64,000 bases of DNA, taken from contig OZ024891.1 of the NCBI GenBank assembly GCA_964017195.1, forward strand, positions 5,079,494-5,143,493, in the 5' to 3' direction. The stretch comes from Siderastrea radians. Its lineage: Eukaryota; Cnidaria; Anthozoa; Scleractinia; Rhizangiidae. This document shows positions 9,701 through 17,877 of the stretch, piece by piece (position 1 is the stretch's first letter; each line of letters begins with the position of its first letter). The notes under the pieces were generated by a model. That model searched no databases, had not been told where the DNA came from, and saw only the letters and a list, made by a program, of their open reading frames with translations. Both the position numbers and the translations under genes were made by a program.

Positions 9701-11651
9701 CCCTGGGGTGCGAAGGGTCGCTCGCAAGTTCGACGCTAAAATGTCATCACGAAGCCCAGTCTCGAAGGATTTTACAAATGTCTTCTGGATCAGGGACAGG
9801 CCATAATTAAACTCACAATCAGATTCCTGACTGGCAAAATTTACTTTGTTACGCAGGTCCAGCGCACGGAGTAAGAATTGCTGAGGTGACTCGTTGTTCT
9901 GTTGGCATACTGTCGCCAGCTGTTGATACACTTCAGATGCAGCTTTTTCGCGATAGTGGACACGAAGAATTCGCCGTAATTTCGCAAGAGATAGGTCATT
10001 TAATGTCTCCACGTAACTTCGAAGACTACTATGAGGCGATATCGCACGAATAACCGCATCAACAATTTCACTTTCTTTATACCCACGTTTAAGGCCCGAA
10101 TCGATTTGATGCATTAATGACACGAAAGTCAACTTTTCTGTCTGTCCAGGCTCGCCAATCTGTCCCGAAAGTTTATACTCTCTGCGCAGCAAGGAGGGGG
10201 CGACCTTTGTTCCCGCCAGTTGGCTCAAAATATTTTCGGTGTCCTGTTCAACTTGATCTTTGTTTGTTTTTCCCCCGGAGCCCATCTTTTCGCCCTTTTC
10301 CCCGTTAGTTACTGGTTTCTTTTCTGTTTCTTCGGTCGATGCACCCGCTTTTTCGAGAGGGGGTACAGTTCCTTTTTCATATGCAAATAGCTGTTCCAGA
10401 CATGCATATGCAGCCTTTTCATCGCTCTCCATTTTTCCCTCTATTTCTTTTCTGATAATTTTGATAAGTTGCATTTTCGTTTTCCCCGCTACTTCGTCTT
10501 CAATCCCTAATATTTCCATCATTTCGGCAAGTTTGCCCTCATCTTGGTCGAACAATCGCGCTTCAACTTGCAGTTGCAATTGCTCCATGATATCAAAACA
10601 CGTCGTACAGTTCAGCGATTTTCAAAACACAAACATCCAGTCCCAAGCACTAAATACCACACAAAACACGGCCGTCTACCCGTTTAGTCGACTTTTATCG
10701 ACGGGGATAGTTTATCTATCACAGTGACTCAACTGCTGTACTCTTACCGTTGGCATCTGACTATAAATCCCTTTCACAAGCTTGCACCATTCCACGTGGT
10801 CTGCGCGATCGTTTCGACCTGCTCGCTTGAATATTCCTCGTTCAAAATCCACGTATTTTGCTTCCCACAACGCCAGAAATTCTCCTTTAAACTTGGGATC
10901 CGTAATTCGTCCTGGCAGGGTCGCCAAATTGTTACCCCGGTCCCATATAGCACCACAATAAACGTATAGCACTTCAAGACATTGTATTTTCGTCCTTCAA
11001 CAACTCATACAGTCATTCCACCACGTTCTTGAACGTTCTTCCCTCGTGTACGATTACCCCGGATGTACTAGCCTACGTCACGCGTAACGCACTTCCGTTT
11101 AGGGCTAATGGCTTCACACTTCCGGTTAAAACTATTTCCTAACATCTGTACTTCAGTCAATATGTGTTTTTAAATGTCTTATGCGTGCATACATGATGAA
11201 ACTTTTTAGTGTCTCAAAACAGACCAGTATAAGAATAAATGCATAAGCATTTGACCAGCACTTTTGTGCATTGTACTTTGACATTTTTGAAAAAACTGCA
11301 AGTGACTGTTGTTTGCTTTATCACTTCTTTTTTCAGACACAGTTTTGTGTTCTTATGTGTCATGGTATTGTGTCACTTTACGTGAAGTGCGACTACCCGC
11401 TGTGGATGCAATACGCCCTTATTGGCTACATGATCTCTTTTCTTGTCCTGTTTTCAAATTTCTACATTCATGCTTATTTTGCCAAGCAGCACCTTAAACA
11501 TAAATCAAGTAAGGCTAGTGGCAAAGGTGTGGCAAATGGTGATATCAATGCAAATGAAGGTATGGCAAATGGTGAAGTTGTGATGAATGGGGAGGTTATG
11601 GCAAATGGTGTGGCCGGTGTCAGTCTGAAACAAAGGAAGAAGCACAATTAA
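695..11651 (+). CDS. elovl4: ELOVL4-like very-long-chain fatty acid elongase, 3' part (four exons)
   Basis: Four coding exons (695-751, 1242-1356, 3522-3646, 11337-11651) join in frame to 203 residues plus a TAA stop; roughly the first 100 residues lie upstream of the window. Seen: the [17 protein letters not shown] segment, the LRKKN run, the histidine box [46 protein letters not shown] and several hydrophobic membrane segments. These are hallmarks of the ELO/ELOVL family, ER membrane condensing enzymes that add two carbons from malonyl-CoA to long acyl-CoAs, with the HxxHH box forming the active site. [12 protein letters not shown] favours the ELOVL4 branch over ELOVL1/7, but subfamily is inferred. 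The C-terminus ends RKKHN, which fits the RxKxx ER-retrieval pattern of ELOVL4. All introns have GT-AG ends. The last intron (7.7 kb) is enlarged by an LTR retrotransposon. Confidence 0.9.
752..1241 (+). other. elongase intron, no other feature
   Basis: AT-rich intron between GT and AG boundaries; nothing recognised inside. Confidence 0.6.
1242..1356 (+). CDS. elovl4: elongase exon with HxxHH active-site box
   Basis: Acceptor TTGACAG and donor GTACGTAAG. The donor at 1357 was chosen over GTAAGA at 1361 because only a one-base overhang keeps the next exon in frame ([12 protein letters not shown]). It encodes [18 protein letters not shown] and [12 protein letters not shown]. Confidence 0.9.
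1550..2491 (-). mobile_element. 5'-truncated non-LTR retrotransposon (CR1/L2/Jockey-like 3' end)
   Basis: On the minus strand an open frame from about 2491 to 1793 encodes the C-terminal end of a LINE ORF2 downstream of the RT active site. It contains [59 protein letters not shown] and [10 protein letters not shown], the familiar RT thumb/tail region of CR1/L2/Jockey-type elements. After the stop at 1793 comes a short A/T-rich 3' UTR and a microsatellite tail (ATT repeats on the minus strand, 1556-1572), typical of L2/CR1 elements. TGTGAAAT occurs at both 1542-1549 and 2491-2498 and may be a target duplication. The copy lacks RT catalytic motifs and endonuclease and is dead. It lies in an intron of the elongase gene. 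Confidence 0.8.
1793..2491 (-). pseudogene. LINE ORF2 fragment (RT C-terminal region)
   Basis: About 230 uninterrupted residues from LACKIDNC near 2490 to the stop at 1793. There is no YxDD box, so it is truncated and non-functional although the surviving frame is intact, suggesting a fairly young insertion. Confidence 0.75.
2759..3316. mobile_element. TA-flanked MITE-like element, copy 1 (about 558 bp)
   Basis: The ends are inverted repeats: CCATGTGGCATGAAATTTTC after TA at 2759-2760, and its near-complement before TA at 3315-3316. Interior motifs such as TTCGTGAAAATC, AATTCAAAAAATCAGCAAT and CCAGCCCAGAT recur in the copy at 29683-30722. TA flanks suggest a Tc1/mariner-type non-autonomous element; the superfamily is inferred. 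Confidence 0.7.
3522..3646 (+). CDS. elovl4: elongase exon, transmembrane/NSLVHVIMY segment
   Basis: Acceptor is a long T/C tract plus ACAG; donor is GTGAGT. It encodes [20 protein letters not shown] and the conserved [13 protein letters not shown], and ends in phase 0. Confidence 0.9.
3814..4028 (-). repeat. 3' LTR
   Basis: 215 bp with TGTTA...TAACA termini. By eye, base-for-base the same as 10930-11144. Confidence 0.93.
4029..4040 (-). other. polypurine tract
   Basis: The minus strand reads GCAGGGGGAGTT immediately before the 3' LTR, the expected location of the plus-strand primer. Confidence 0.65.
4041..4394 (-). other. retrotransposon 3' untranslated region
   Basis: About 350 bp between the Pol stop and the polypurine tract. 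No conserved open frame, no envelope candidate. It contains a short A/T homopolymer run at about 4312-4323. Confidence 0.6.
4395..9257 (-). CDS. pol: retrotransposon Pol (expressed by -1 frameshift from Gag)
   Basis: The frame is open from the slip site at 9257 to the stop at 4395, and there is no in-frame ATG at its start, so it is best read as a Gag-Pol fusion. Numbering residue 1 at base 9146, features in order are: a MYND-type zinc finger spanning the start (CNGC upstream, then CSKC..KYC..C..H..H..C to residue 28); retropepsin-like protease DTGA at 86-89; RT with [12 protein letters not shown] and YLDD at 552-555; RNase H HTDASKD near 725; integrase zinc-binding HENMGHLG near 987; integrase D at about 1056, DQG at about 1112 and E 36 residues later (QVER); a GPY/F-like module; then an acidic and finally Pro/Gln/Tyr-rich tail of about 250 residues. 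No stop or frameshift is visible, so it appears coding-competent. Confidence 0.92.
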   Translation of the reverse strand, partial: GKRPATIPAGHGIVDSNSYKSHRCNGCGQVQSERVKFLQCSKCRAVKYCSRACQKKHWPDHKVLCTAISHLANKVEPKELDPNNHTFVSHLTPQQQATVVGLVGKRCTVKGEINRHSVDVLWDTGAQVSIISNEFVKRNFPDVAVRDISELLNTKLNLTAANGSEMPYIGWVELNFRLSSCNNDLIVPFLVTEQYLDSPLIGFNVIEEIIKDSNGDVALSQAVTASFTDLDSQTASVFVNFVKNLNQGELCFIKTSKRDTIIPPKRSQRVTCRANTGPVERPTPVLFEPDEANPWPSGLEVSETLLTVKRGKSSQVDIDITNNTNHDIVLRGRTLLGRLQLVQSVTPLEVKLKEPESSDNGTIEEVQESVTTEPVGGVAAEVPTHIKDIPLEGLTPAQKQMALNLLTEEADSFAKDDNDVGCIPDLELDLDLEDQTPVQKNYVAVPKPLYPEVKAHIEDLLNRNFIKRSSSSYSSPVVCVRKKDQSLRLCVDFRALNQKTRPDRHPIPRIQETLDNLRGNAWFSVLDQGKAYHQGFMNPNSQPMTAFITPWGLYEWVRIPFGLSRAPGAFQRFMENCLGDLRDTVCVPYLDDIIIFSATFEEHLEHTRKVLRRLREHGVKLKPRKCELFKRKVKFLGRVVSEEGYTLDPSSIKPVLALKDSPPKTVNEVRKLMGFLNYYRRYVKNFSIISKPIYDLVKIPGQPPQGAKQDKAKRNHSNNGQLPAKHPVEWTDIHQSALETLITSITSVPVMAYPDFQKPFVLHTDASKDGLGAVLYQYQNDILRVVAYGSRSLTPAEKNYQLHSGKLEFLALKWAICDQFRDYLYYAPSFKVYTDNNPLTYVLSSAKLNATGLRWVGELADFNFTIHYRPGKVNIDADTLSRMPLDDTAHMETYTEIVPQEILQTVACSAKYQDQGQVNWVSALTGDHTVLPTDPVRAHEPIVPTIDIQHAQATDQVVRRVSDLIQRGLRPTTGERKRELRETQLLLHEWENLSFDKDGILRRRKGTRTQIIIPKQLRSLVLKELHENMGHLGVDRTLDLARERFYWPHLQRDIEHHIGHVCQCVKQKTPTLKTRAPLKPIVTTSPFELIAIDFLHLERSSGGYEYILVVMDHFTRYAQAYATRNKSAKTVAQKLYNDFILRFGFPLKIHHDQGGEFENRLHKELEKLCGMEHSRTTPYHPQGNGQVERFNRTLLGMLRTLPETQKSRWAERLNHVVHAYNCTRHESTGYSPFFLLFGRHPRLPVDLMFGIEGQTNHENHSQYVEKWRKAMMEAYELAGKKSKETGTRAKHRYDCFVRSSVLQPGDRVLVRNLSERGGPGKLRSHWEDRVHIVVSRKGEDSPVYEVKPEAGTGGNRILHRNLLLPCSYLPIEIPSTISRKRGSKAQKNKHDIVQQTPTSLVETVSDGTSSEDEYTIAPMNRQTGQTLEKVVTEEPPKPSVVERQPQTTQLEDTVPDTSYQGEKDSDCTVTTEMGDDMSESGEEQDSQIPNDNSQPDPPELEPRPQRQGHPPTLLTYNQLGNPTYETRGTTHFIAANSTLGNQLPQYCTPYPTWSAGLPAVHQFQLPTYQHVSQNPAIFGYPGTCLQYTPVPCPVFQPVNQYPIHQPVVYHPRSDLMQVPV
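9215..9257 (-). promoter_or_regulatory. -1 ribosomal frameshift signal (GGGAAAC + stem-loop)
   Basis: On the minus strand, gag codons CAG GGA AAC contain G_GGA_AAC (9257-9251), a canonical X XXY YYZ slippery heptamer in the right register. After a 6-nt spacer (9250-9245) the arm CGACTAT (9244-9238) pairs perfectly with ATAGTCG (9221-9215), with a possible inner CCC/GGG pairing. The gag stop UAG (9220-9218) lies inside the 3' arm. Slipping by -1 enters a frame that is open straight into Pol. Whether a pseudoknot forms is unknown. Confidence 0.8.
9218..10588 (-). CDS. gag: retrotransposon Gag (456 aa)
   Basis: ATG at 10588, TAG stop at 9218-9220. The N-terminus (residues about 10-50) is a charged helical region that resembles a SAP-like segment. 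Next comes a Lys/Glu/Gly-rich linker, then a helical capsid-like region (about 150-330, including [20 protein letters not shown] and [14 protein letters not shown]). The C-terminus has an Arg/Gly-rich stretch and one CCHC zinc knuckle, [14 protein letters not shown], for RNA binding and packaging. The last codons contain the GGGAAAC slip site. Gag forms the virus-like particle. The 5' leader (10589-10929) is about 340 bp. Confidence 0.9.
   Translation of the reverse strand: MEQLQLQVEARLFDQDEGKLAEMMEILGIEDEVAGKTKMQLIKIIRKEIEGKMESDEKAAYACLEQLFAYEKGTVPPLEKAGASTEETEKKPVTNGEKGEKMGSGGKTNKDQVEQDTENILSQLAGTKVAPSLLRREYKLSGQIGEPGQTEKLTFVSLMHQIDSGLKRGYKESEIVDAVIRAISPHSSLRSYVETLNDLSLAKLRRILRVHYREKAASEVYQQLATVCQQNNESPQQFLLRALDLRNKVNFASQESDCEFNYGLSLIQKTFVKSFETGLRDDILASNLRATLRTPGLTDEELMRQVNELASQQAERNTKLATERQKATKVNACEIPKVEGEQKTRSLGADGSQQILSEIRQMKSEINELKGRVNAQGGQAARPDWGRSPLRGRGSGYQPRYPSWGCQSCKERGRGEECDHCFACGSSGHIARECSRNRNRGSRQGNGQRLSRRDTE
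10909..10926 (-). other. primer binding site of the retrotransposon
   Basis: Three bases inside the 5' LTR, the minus strand reads TGGCGACCCTGCCAGGAC. It begins with TGG, the complement of a tRNA 3' CCA. The implied tRNA end (GGGTCGCCA) resembles tRNA-Arg, which is an inference. Confidence 0.65.
10930..11144 (-). repeat. 5' LTR
   Basis: 215 bp, upstream copy relative to the element's transcription. Same sequence as the other LTR as far as can be read, which implies insertion too recent for LTR divergence to accumulate. Confidence 0.93.
11337..11651 (+). CDS. elovl4: elongase terminal coding exon
   Basis: Acceptor TTTTTTCAG, stop TAA at 11649-11651. It encodes the last membrane helices ([15 protein letters not shown]), a Lys-rich stretch, and then a tail built from degenerate ANG/MNG-type repeats before KQRKKHN. 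The final five residues fit an RxKxx ER-retrieval signal. Confidence 0.9.
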   Translation, partial: TQFCVLMCHGIVSLYVKCDYPLWMQYALIGYMISFLVLFSNFYIHAYFAKQHLKHKSSKASGKGVANGDINANEGMANGEVVMNGEVMANGVAGVSLKQRKKHN

Positions 11652-11726
11652 TCCTTTCACTCAAGTCAATCTTAGCATCTGTAGCCTAATAACTAGTTTA
11701 AAGTATCAGTCATCCATCTCATCACC

Positions 11727-12111
11727 TTAAAGGGGCATTGTCACGAGGATTTCGCAGATTTCTGGTCAAAACTGTGCTAAAATTATCGGTTGCTAATTTT
11801 GTCCATGCCCAACATTGTGTTTGAACATTTAAACAAATTTCATTAAGAGAAATCAAACTATGACCATTTAATATTGATTTAATGTCAACACGCTGAAAGA
11901 ATTTGAAAAGTTTAGCCTAATTTTTTTCTAATTGCAATCCATTTCCATCCGTGCCATCTGATCCGTAGCAACAGACGACAGAAAATAGTTTCAGTGAAGT
12001 AATATAGTCTTTGGTAACAAAACTATACCATTATTTGCAGGCGTTCATTGATGTCAGGACATATTTTTGATTTCTAAAGTGAACTAAAATAGCGTGACTA
12101 TGCCCCTTTAA
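11727..12111. mobile_element. TTAA-flanked MITE-like element, copy 1 (about 380 bp)
   Basis: TTAA at 11727-11730 and 12108-12111 flank terminal inverted repeats AGGGGCATTGTCACG / CGTGACTATGCCCCT. TTAA duplication is the signature of piggyBac-type transposition. There is no coding capacity. An opposite-orientation copy with extra sequence is at 30131-30691. It lies in the inferred elongase 3' UTR. Confidence 0.75.
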
Positions 12112-13530
12112 CCTCTCAACCCTGTTACTTTCATTTTAGGGGGGTATTAGCTAGGGCAAGGAGATGGCTGACACTTAAATGTAAGACTAGTACATTGTAT
12201 GTGGCAAACGTTTGAGTTTTAAAACTTTTAAATAGGGGATTTTTAGTACATTAGTACATGAACACACTTCAGTGGTGCTGTTTAAGTATGATTTTAGGTG
12301 TTTTTCAAAATGACATTTGAGTTTGGCTTTTCTTTAGCTAAAAAGTATGAAATTAGTGAAAGACAATTAAGAGATATCTTGGAAAATGACATCATTTTCC
12401 ATGTTTTTATTTGTTGTGTTTTCATTTTGTTAAAGTTTTGTAAATTGTTATAACTTATGAAACCTTGTGTGGTGTGTTGGAGTGTTTTTAAGGGTGTAGT
12501 TGGGGTAGTTACTGATAGTAGGGAAAAAAGACAAATTATCAGTATTAATTTTTATTATTGTTATTCAAAACAAATTTTAGAAAATTAGCTTATTACATTC
12601 ACAAAGTATTAACATTACTATTTAGGTATATATTGATCACTTTTAAGTAATCAAATACAGTAGAATTCCGCTATCTCAAAGAGAAACAATATGGTATGAT
12701 GAAAAATGTTTTAAGGTATCTGTGCATGGGTAATTTGGAAGTTAGAAATGGACTGTGATATGTCTCAGTGTTCTAGTTAAACTGGTATGCAACAGCTTCT
12801 AAAACATAAGGAGCGCTCACATCAAATTAGTGTCCATGTTTCACTGTTTTATTTAACTGCAGCTCTTTTGAATAATAATTGTTTTGATGCCAGCTAAAGA
12901 AAACTTGTCGGTCTGAGGGGCAACTTGATAATAAAAGTTCAGAATGAATGAATGCTGAGACTAAGAGTTTCTGATGGCTGGTGATGATTTGTCGATATCA
13001 GACCTCCCTTTCGCATTTTTTGGCTGTAGATCCAGTCACCTTCATGAGGCACATAAAATGATGTTTACTGATTATTAATTTGATGTGAGTGGTCACTGTG
13101 TCTAAGGGGAATAGCTAGGTCTAAAATTCACAGCTAACCATGTTTGGTGGGATACCAGAACCCTCCTGTATAAGAAAGTAGTTATTTAGTATTTGCATGG
13201 ACAGCATTAAATTGATCTAGCGATAATTATAATTATTAGACAAGGCAGAAAAAAATAAGTATGCATGACTCATAGTTTAAATTCCGAGTCTATTAAACCA
13301 AGTTATTGTAATAAAGTGATGAGTATAACTACAAGTACTGTGGATTAAGACTATGTAACTACCTTCCTATAAAGATGTTGGCTAAAAATTGCCAATTTTT
13401 TTTTATCACGTTACTTTCTTACACAATTATAACTACTGTATTTATCACAGCAAGGCTGTGCCTTTTGTAAAGGTTTTCTAGACATTGAATGCCATTTGAA
13501 CCACTGATATCTTCTTCCTCAGTTATATGA

Positions 13531-13540
13531 AATAAATAAA
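13531..13540 (+). terminator. polyadenylation signal, elongase gene
   Basis: Two overlapping AATAAA hexamers (AATAAATAAA) followed by a GT/T-rich stretch (about 13546-13562), as expected for a cleavage/polyadenylation site. Confidence 0.5.
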
Positions 13541-14550
13541 GTACTTGTCAAGTGTGGTTGTTACAACTGAGCCTGAAACCTCAGTCATCTTTCATCTCTT
13601 GGGAGGCAGGGAGGGGAGGGCAGAGAACTGCCTTCTATATGCTACATGTGAGCAGTTTTGAAAATGGCAATCGGGCACAAGTTTTTGCCATTTTATTCCG
13701 AAAAAGGGGAAATGTTTAAGGGTTAAATTTGAAATAGGCTATGGAAAGTCATATTGTACCTTGCCATCAATTATTTGGGTCTGAAGCTATGGTTTGGGTT
13801 TTAAAGTTTTTGGGTCACACTCTGGACCCTCTCTTGCTGTCTTTTCAAACAAAAACATTTCTATGAAGAGAGAAAGGAAGGGAGGGCGGATGGTGTTTGA
13901 CTGGGATGAATTTCGGTAAATCTGCCTGGCGGGTTCACGGGATGCCCTTCCTCTCTGTATAAGCTCACAGGTCCGAAAATTTAATTTAAGATTAAGTTTA
14001 ATTTAAGATTTTTATCACCATACTAGTTTTTTAGGGTTGCGCCTCGCATGGGTAACATTATTTTCCCGTTCGCGCAATTCCTTTTTGGTCCTTTTTTTTT
14101 TTTTTTTTTTTTTTTGAAATTATTATTGTAAATTTTGAGACCAATAAAGTTGATAGATAAGTTGAGCCCCCCCCCCCCCCCCCCCTCCTCTTACGTGTTA
14201 ATCCAAGCAAGTATGAATTGCCAGACTGCAAGATATCGGATCAGGATTTCGAAGCAGTTTCAAAATGTAAGCTTATATTAAACAGCTGAAATCAGTTGAC
14301 TTGCGTCCGGTTGGGTAGGAAAACAACAGTGATTTGAGAAGTGGATCATGGACCATAGGGAAAGACATGGACATACATGTAAAGTGAAATATACGCCTTT
14401 TTAAGTCGCTCATTCCGTTGGCTATGGAGCTGACGCGCGTGATCCGCGCGCGTGAATGAAAGTAGCAGCGTGGTCCGTGCGTGTGTTTGATCATTTCCCA
14501 TCTTGCGCTACACACGCGCATCTAAAGCGTGAAACATCGTCCTCCGATCT

Positions 14551-14673
14551 AGCCTGCGAGCAGGCTCACTTAGTGTGTTATTCGCTCGAGTATCTTGGCG
14601 GCGGAAGTCGGCGAGTGAAGCCGCGAAATACTCGCGCGAATAACACACTTAGTGAGCCTGCTCGCAGGCTACG
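14551..14673. mobile_element. short foldback/MITE with hairpin-capped ends
   Basis: The 36-bp ends (AGCCTGCGAGCAGGCT then CACTTAGTGTGTTATTCGC) are inverted copies with one mismatch. Each tip is itself a palindrome (GCCTGC-GA-GCAGGC). TCCGATCT occurs directly on both sides (14543-14550, 14674-14681), compatible with an 8-bp, hAT-like target duplication, though three bases (ACG) intervene on the right. Confidence 0.7.
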
Positions 14674-14813
14674 TCCGATCTGAAGTTCGCTAATGACTAA
14701 CAGTGAAATTGAAGAGAACAGTATGGCCGCAAAATCAAAATAAACAGCACCACATGAAGGACTGCTCGGCAATAGTTGTCACTTAAGGTGGTCACAGTTT
14801 AGGATTTACGCGC

Positions 14814-15290
14814 CGATCAATTCGAAACTTCAACATCCCCCCGGGCATACCCGGGCATTTGACTGGGCATCGTGCCCGGGGAGGGGGGAATTTGAATGTT
14901 GGGTTGGAAGCGTAGGGAATTTGAACCGGATTTATCTCTTGTTCTGACGTAATACGACCGTGAGTTTTTTCGGTTTTTGTAGGGTTTGACGGATTTACAA
15001 GATGGGATCTCGCCTTTGTTAGTAAATAACTCTTTCAAAAGGGTCTTTAAATGAAGTATGAAGGGCTCCTGGAGGGTGTCATTACGGCGTATCTCTCTCT
15101 GAAAGGCGTGTTAAGTGTTTGATTGAAGATGAAATTTGTCGTTAAGGACAGGTAGTTCAGTACTAATTGGTGGGGCATTTGAACGGCTTTTTTGCCCCGA
15201 ATGGAGGGAATTTGAGCAAGCCAAACTTCAAAAGTTCAAACGGCCGGGGGTTTGCCCGGGGAGGGGGATGTTGAACTTTCGAATTGATTG
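14814..15290. mobile_element. inverted-repeat element (about 477 bp)
   Basis: The left end GATCAATTCGAAACTTCAAC and the reverse complement of the right end (CAATCAATTCGAAAGTTCAAC) match and continue through a CCCCGGGCA-rich segment. It has no coding content. Flanking sequence on both sides (GGTCACAnTTTAGGATTT and CCACTGACTCAAAA) belongs to the dispersed 120-bp repeat, so it inserted into one. Confidence 0.65.
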
Positions 15291-15450
15291 CCGCATTATC
15301 CACTGACTCAAAATTTAGAACCACCTGGTAAACAGTGCCACACTGAAGGTACGGCCCAATAGCTCTCATTTGGTCACACTAGGATTTCATCCACAGACTC
15401 AAAAGTACTGTTTGGTAGCTTTCATTGAATTCACACACAGACTCGACAAG
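15290..15450 (-). repeat. dispersed ~120-bp repeat, reverse-orientation copy
   Basis: It contains the complements of the recurring phrases ACTTTTGAGTCTGTGnATG, AAATCCTnAGTGTGACC and AAATGAAAGCTACyrAnCAGTACTTT seen at 26693-27045 and elsewhere. Confidence 0.6.
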
Positions 15451-15600
15451 GAGAATCACAACTCAGGACTGAAGATTTTGGCTGTTGGATGAAGGGTAAG
15501 AAGTTAAGGTTCTGTAACTTTAATAAATTAAATCTTCTGGGACGGACCTCAACTCTTTTCCGTTATATATAACGGAAATCGATAAGAAAGGTGTTGACAA

Positions 15601-17566
15601 GTGGAAATTTTTTTAATGTTTATTACAAACAGTCTTTTCTGATACAAAATATACTCTAACCAGGTTAAAATCTGATCTAAATTACCTACAAAAACTCGGT
15701 AAATAGGACACAATCAAAAACGTACATGTAATTATCTGCAATAGTAATTGACAAGGCTTGAAACACATACTTAAGTGAAATGTTCACTTGTAACATGTTG
15801 TAATGATGAAACACCCAATAAAGAAAACATATTATTAGCTAATTTTCAATCACAATTAACCCTGTCTATTGACCACATAGAAGTGTTCCTAAATTTGATA
15901 TTTGGATCGGATAGAAAAACTAGCCGCTGGAAAGAGCTTATGAAAATTTCAAGAATTATTGGACGTGAATCCGATCTTATATGCACTTGAAGTAAGTATA
16001 TGGCTCAGTTAAATCTATGCTATTATTTTTTGTCGTAACAAATCGTGGTAGTGTAGTTTTCAAGTGCTCTTTCCATTCGATGCTTCTTTCTGTCCAATGC
16101 CAATATCAGATTTACAAAAGCTTCCGGTGGCTGTACGTTCATCGCTTGCGTTTTGCATGAAACACATTGTAATACACACTTTTTGGCCACACGGGTTCCC
16201 CGTCACGTGTATAATTTGAAAAAATTAATGACCGACACGTGTTGCACTTTAAACGGCATAGAGAGACCATGAACCGTGACTTATCAAAACTGGAAAAGGT
16301 CGGGTGAAATTTGTTATCTTCGAGGAGAAGAGAAGCAAAACATTCAAAAGCGAGTCAACTAGCATTTTTTATATGCCTTTCATATGCAGTATAACGCAAC
16401 GAACCAATCAGAACTCGAAACGAAAGTTTGTATCTGGTGACAAATACGGAAAAACGTGTAATCAGTCCCAAGGATAAAACGTGAGAAAACATGTCACCAG
16501 TGTCAAGAAAAGACAACGTAAACCCTCAAAAAAGCACGGGAACACGCAAAAACAAACGCCAAGTGCGGGAAAAGCACAAGTTCTGTGAAGCTTGCGGAAC
16601 GTAAAAACAAACACGTACGAAATCCAGTTTCGAGATTTGCTTCACTTCAATTTTCGGGTTCATGGCCTCAATATGACTGCCTTTCTAAACTAATGTAAGC
16701 AAATATGAAAAAACTTCAAATGGCAAATTGACTAACGAACTACGTTAGGCAGGAAACGTATCATCTTCCTTTTTCACTGCTACTAGGCAGCTTATACAAA
16801 TCGCCGAAATGCCGAGTTTGAAAAGTTCTATATTACAGTTTTGTAACAAAAGAATGTCATACGGTAAATATTAGACCTTGTAATACTGACGCAAAAATAG
16901 TCGATTCTTTGGCCGAGTCGGCCCTTTAACGTGTTGATTTAGACAACGCTTCTAAAGTGCGCTGTTTTTTGTGGGATGGGGGACTATTCTTATCTCCCTC
17001 CAGTCTGTTAATAAAATTTTGTTTCTTTCTTACTCGAGAAATGAACCTTTCCAGGAAGTCGATTGTCTTGTCTCTTGACACAGACGATTCGTTGCCTGGG
17101 TAAACATTTCATTATTGTTTAAAGATTTGTAAGAGTTGAGTCACGTGGTCCCAAACAAATTCTGCGGCTCGTTAGTGATTGGCTGATTTGCGACGATGGA
17201 CTTCACTGTTCATTCCGTTATCCACGGATGTAGAAATTCCAAATACAGGGAAAGCGAATATTACACCGGCCAATTATAAATAAGATATCTTAGATGACAG
17301 AAAATGTTTGGGACGCCAACTTCGCTGGGACATTCAGGAATTTTTGACCACGGCATCCAGCAAAATTTGTCACGCCTTTCAAAACCTCAAGCTAGGCTCT
17401 CTTTGACTGATCCCGATATTTTAGGGACTTCACAGATTCCAGATGTTCGCGAAGATTTACGAGAGAGAAAAAAAACAACGGATGCCACCAGCAAGTTTAG
17501 AATCACATATATAAAAAAAAAAACTAAACTACCTAGAAAAAACATTTCAATCACCAAACAAAACAG
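15601..17566 (-). other. probable ETS gene 3' UTR / flank
   Basis: No conserved coding frame. A minus-strand AATAAA at 15619-15624 is a plausible polyadenylation signal, which would give a 3' UTR of about 1.95 kb. A 71-codon + strand frame at 15775-15990 has no recognisable family. Confidence 0.35.
15619..15624 (-). terminator. possible polyadenylation signal, ETS gene
   Basis: TTTATT on the + strand is AATAAA on the gene's strand. Chosen only for position; other sites are possible. Confidence 0.3.
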
Positions 17567-17877
17567 TCAGCCATCTTTCTTCATGAAGCTGAAATTACAC
17601 TCTCTCATGGTGTCTGGCGCAAACTTGTAGATCAACCGCTGACCTGGCACGCGCTCCAGAATCTTCCGCTCATAGTAGTACCGCAAAGCACGACTCATCT
17701 TCTCGTAATTCATGTTTCGCCGGTTTTTCCGCTGACCCCAAAGCTTAGCCACCGCGCCCGAGTTCACGAGTCGGAATATTCCTTCCTCGCGCTCTATCCA
17801 TGTGATATATCGCGGGCACGTTTCCTTGTCTTCCAGAAGTTCTTTGAGGAACTCCCACAAGTGCAGGGATCTTGTTT
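17567..17877 (-). CDS. ETS gene terminal exon, ETS DNA-binding domain
   Basis: Acceptor TTTCGTTGCAG, stop TGA at 17567-17569. It holds the full winged helix-turn-helix: [11 protein letters not shown] (helix 1), [36 protein letters not shown], and the recognition helix [13 protein letters not shown] with both DNA-contact arginines (RALR), then RLIYKF. Only about 18 residues follow, so the ETS domain is C-terminal. Confidence 0.95.

Larger units (their letters stand above)
3810..11148 (-). mobile_element. complete Ty3/Gypsy-type LTR retrotransposon
   Basis: The element (3814-11144, 7331 bp) is bounded by two 215-bp LTRs starting TGTTA and ending TAACA, and flanked by the 4-bp duplication TCTG (3810-3813 and 11145-11148). 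It reads on the minus strand in this order: 5' LTR, primer binding site, gag, -1 frameshift site, pol (MYND finger, protease, RT, RNase H, integrase, C-terminal tail), polypurine tract, 3' LTR. The order RT-RNaseH-integrase places it in Ty3/Gypsy. No envelope-like frame was seen. It sits antisense inside the last intron of the elongase gene. Identical-looking LTRs and open frames argue for a recent insertion. Confidence 0.95.
11652..13555 (+). other. probable 3' UTR of the elongase gene
   Basis: Long T-rich tract after the stop, with no open frame of note. Overlapping AATAAA signals at 13531-13540 are the first convincing polyadenylation signals. A TTAA-flanked MITE-like element (11727-12111) lies inside it. 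UTR extent is inferred. Confidence 0.5.
13556..15600. other. convergent intergenic region
   Basis: Between the elongase and ETS gene 3' ends. It contains a T homopolymer (about 14093-14115), a C homopolymer (about 14167-14185), a hairpin-ended MITE (14551-14673), and an inverted-repeat element inserted in a copy of the dispersed repeat (14814-15290). No gene seen. Confidence 0.6.

Noticed and set aside
10712..10972. Minus-strand 86-codon frame over the 5' LTR/primer binding site
   Set aside because: It begins in the LTR and crosses the primer binding site; no homology, and gag starts properly at 10588.
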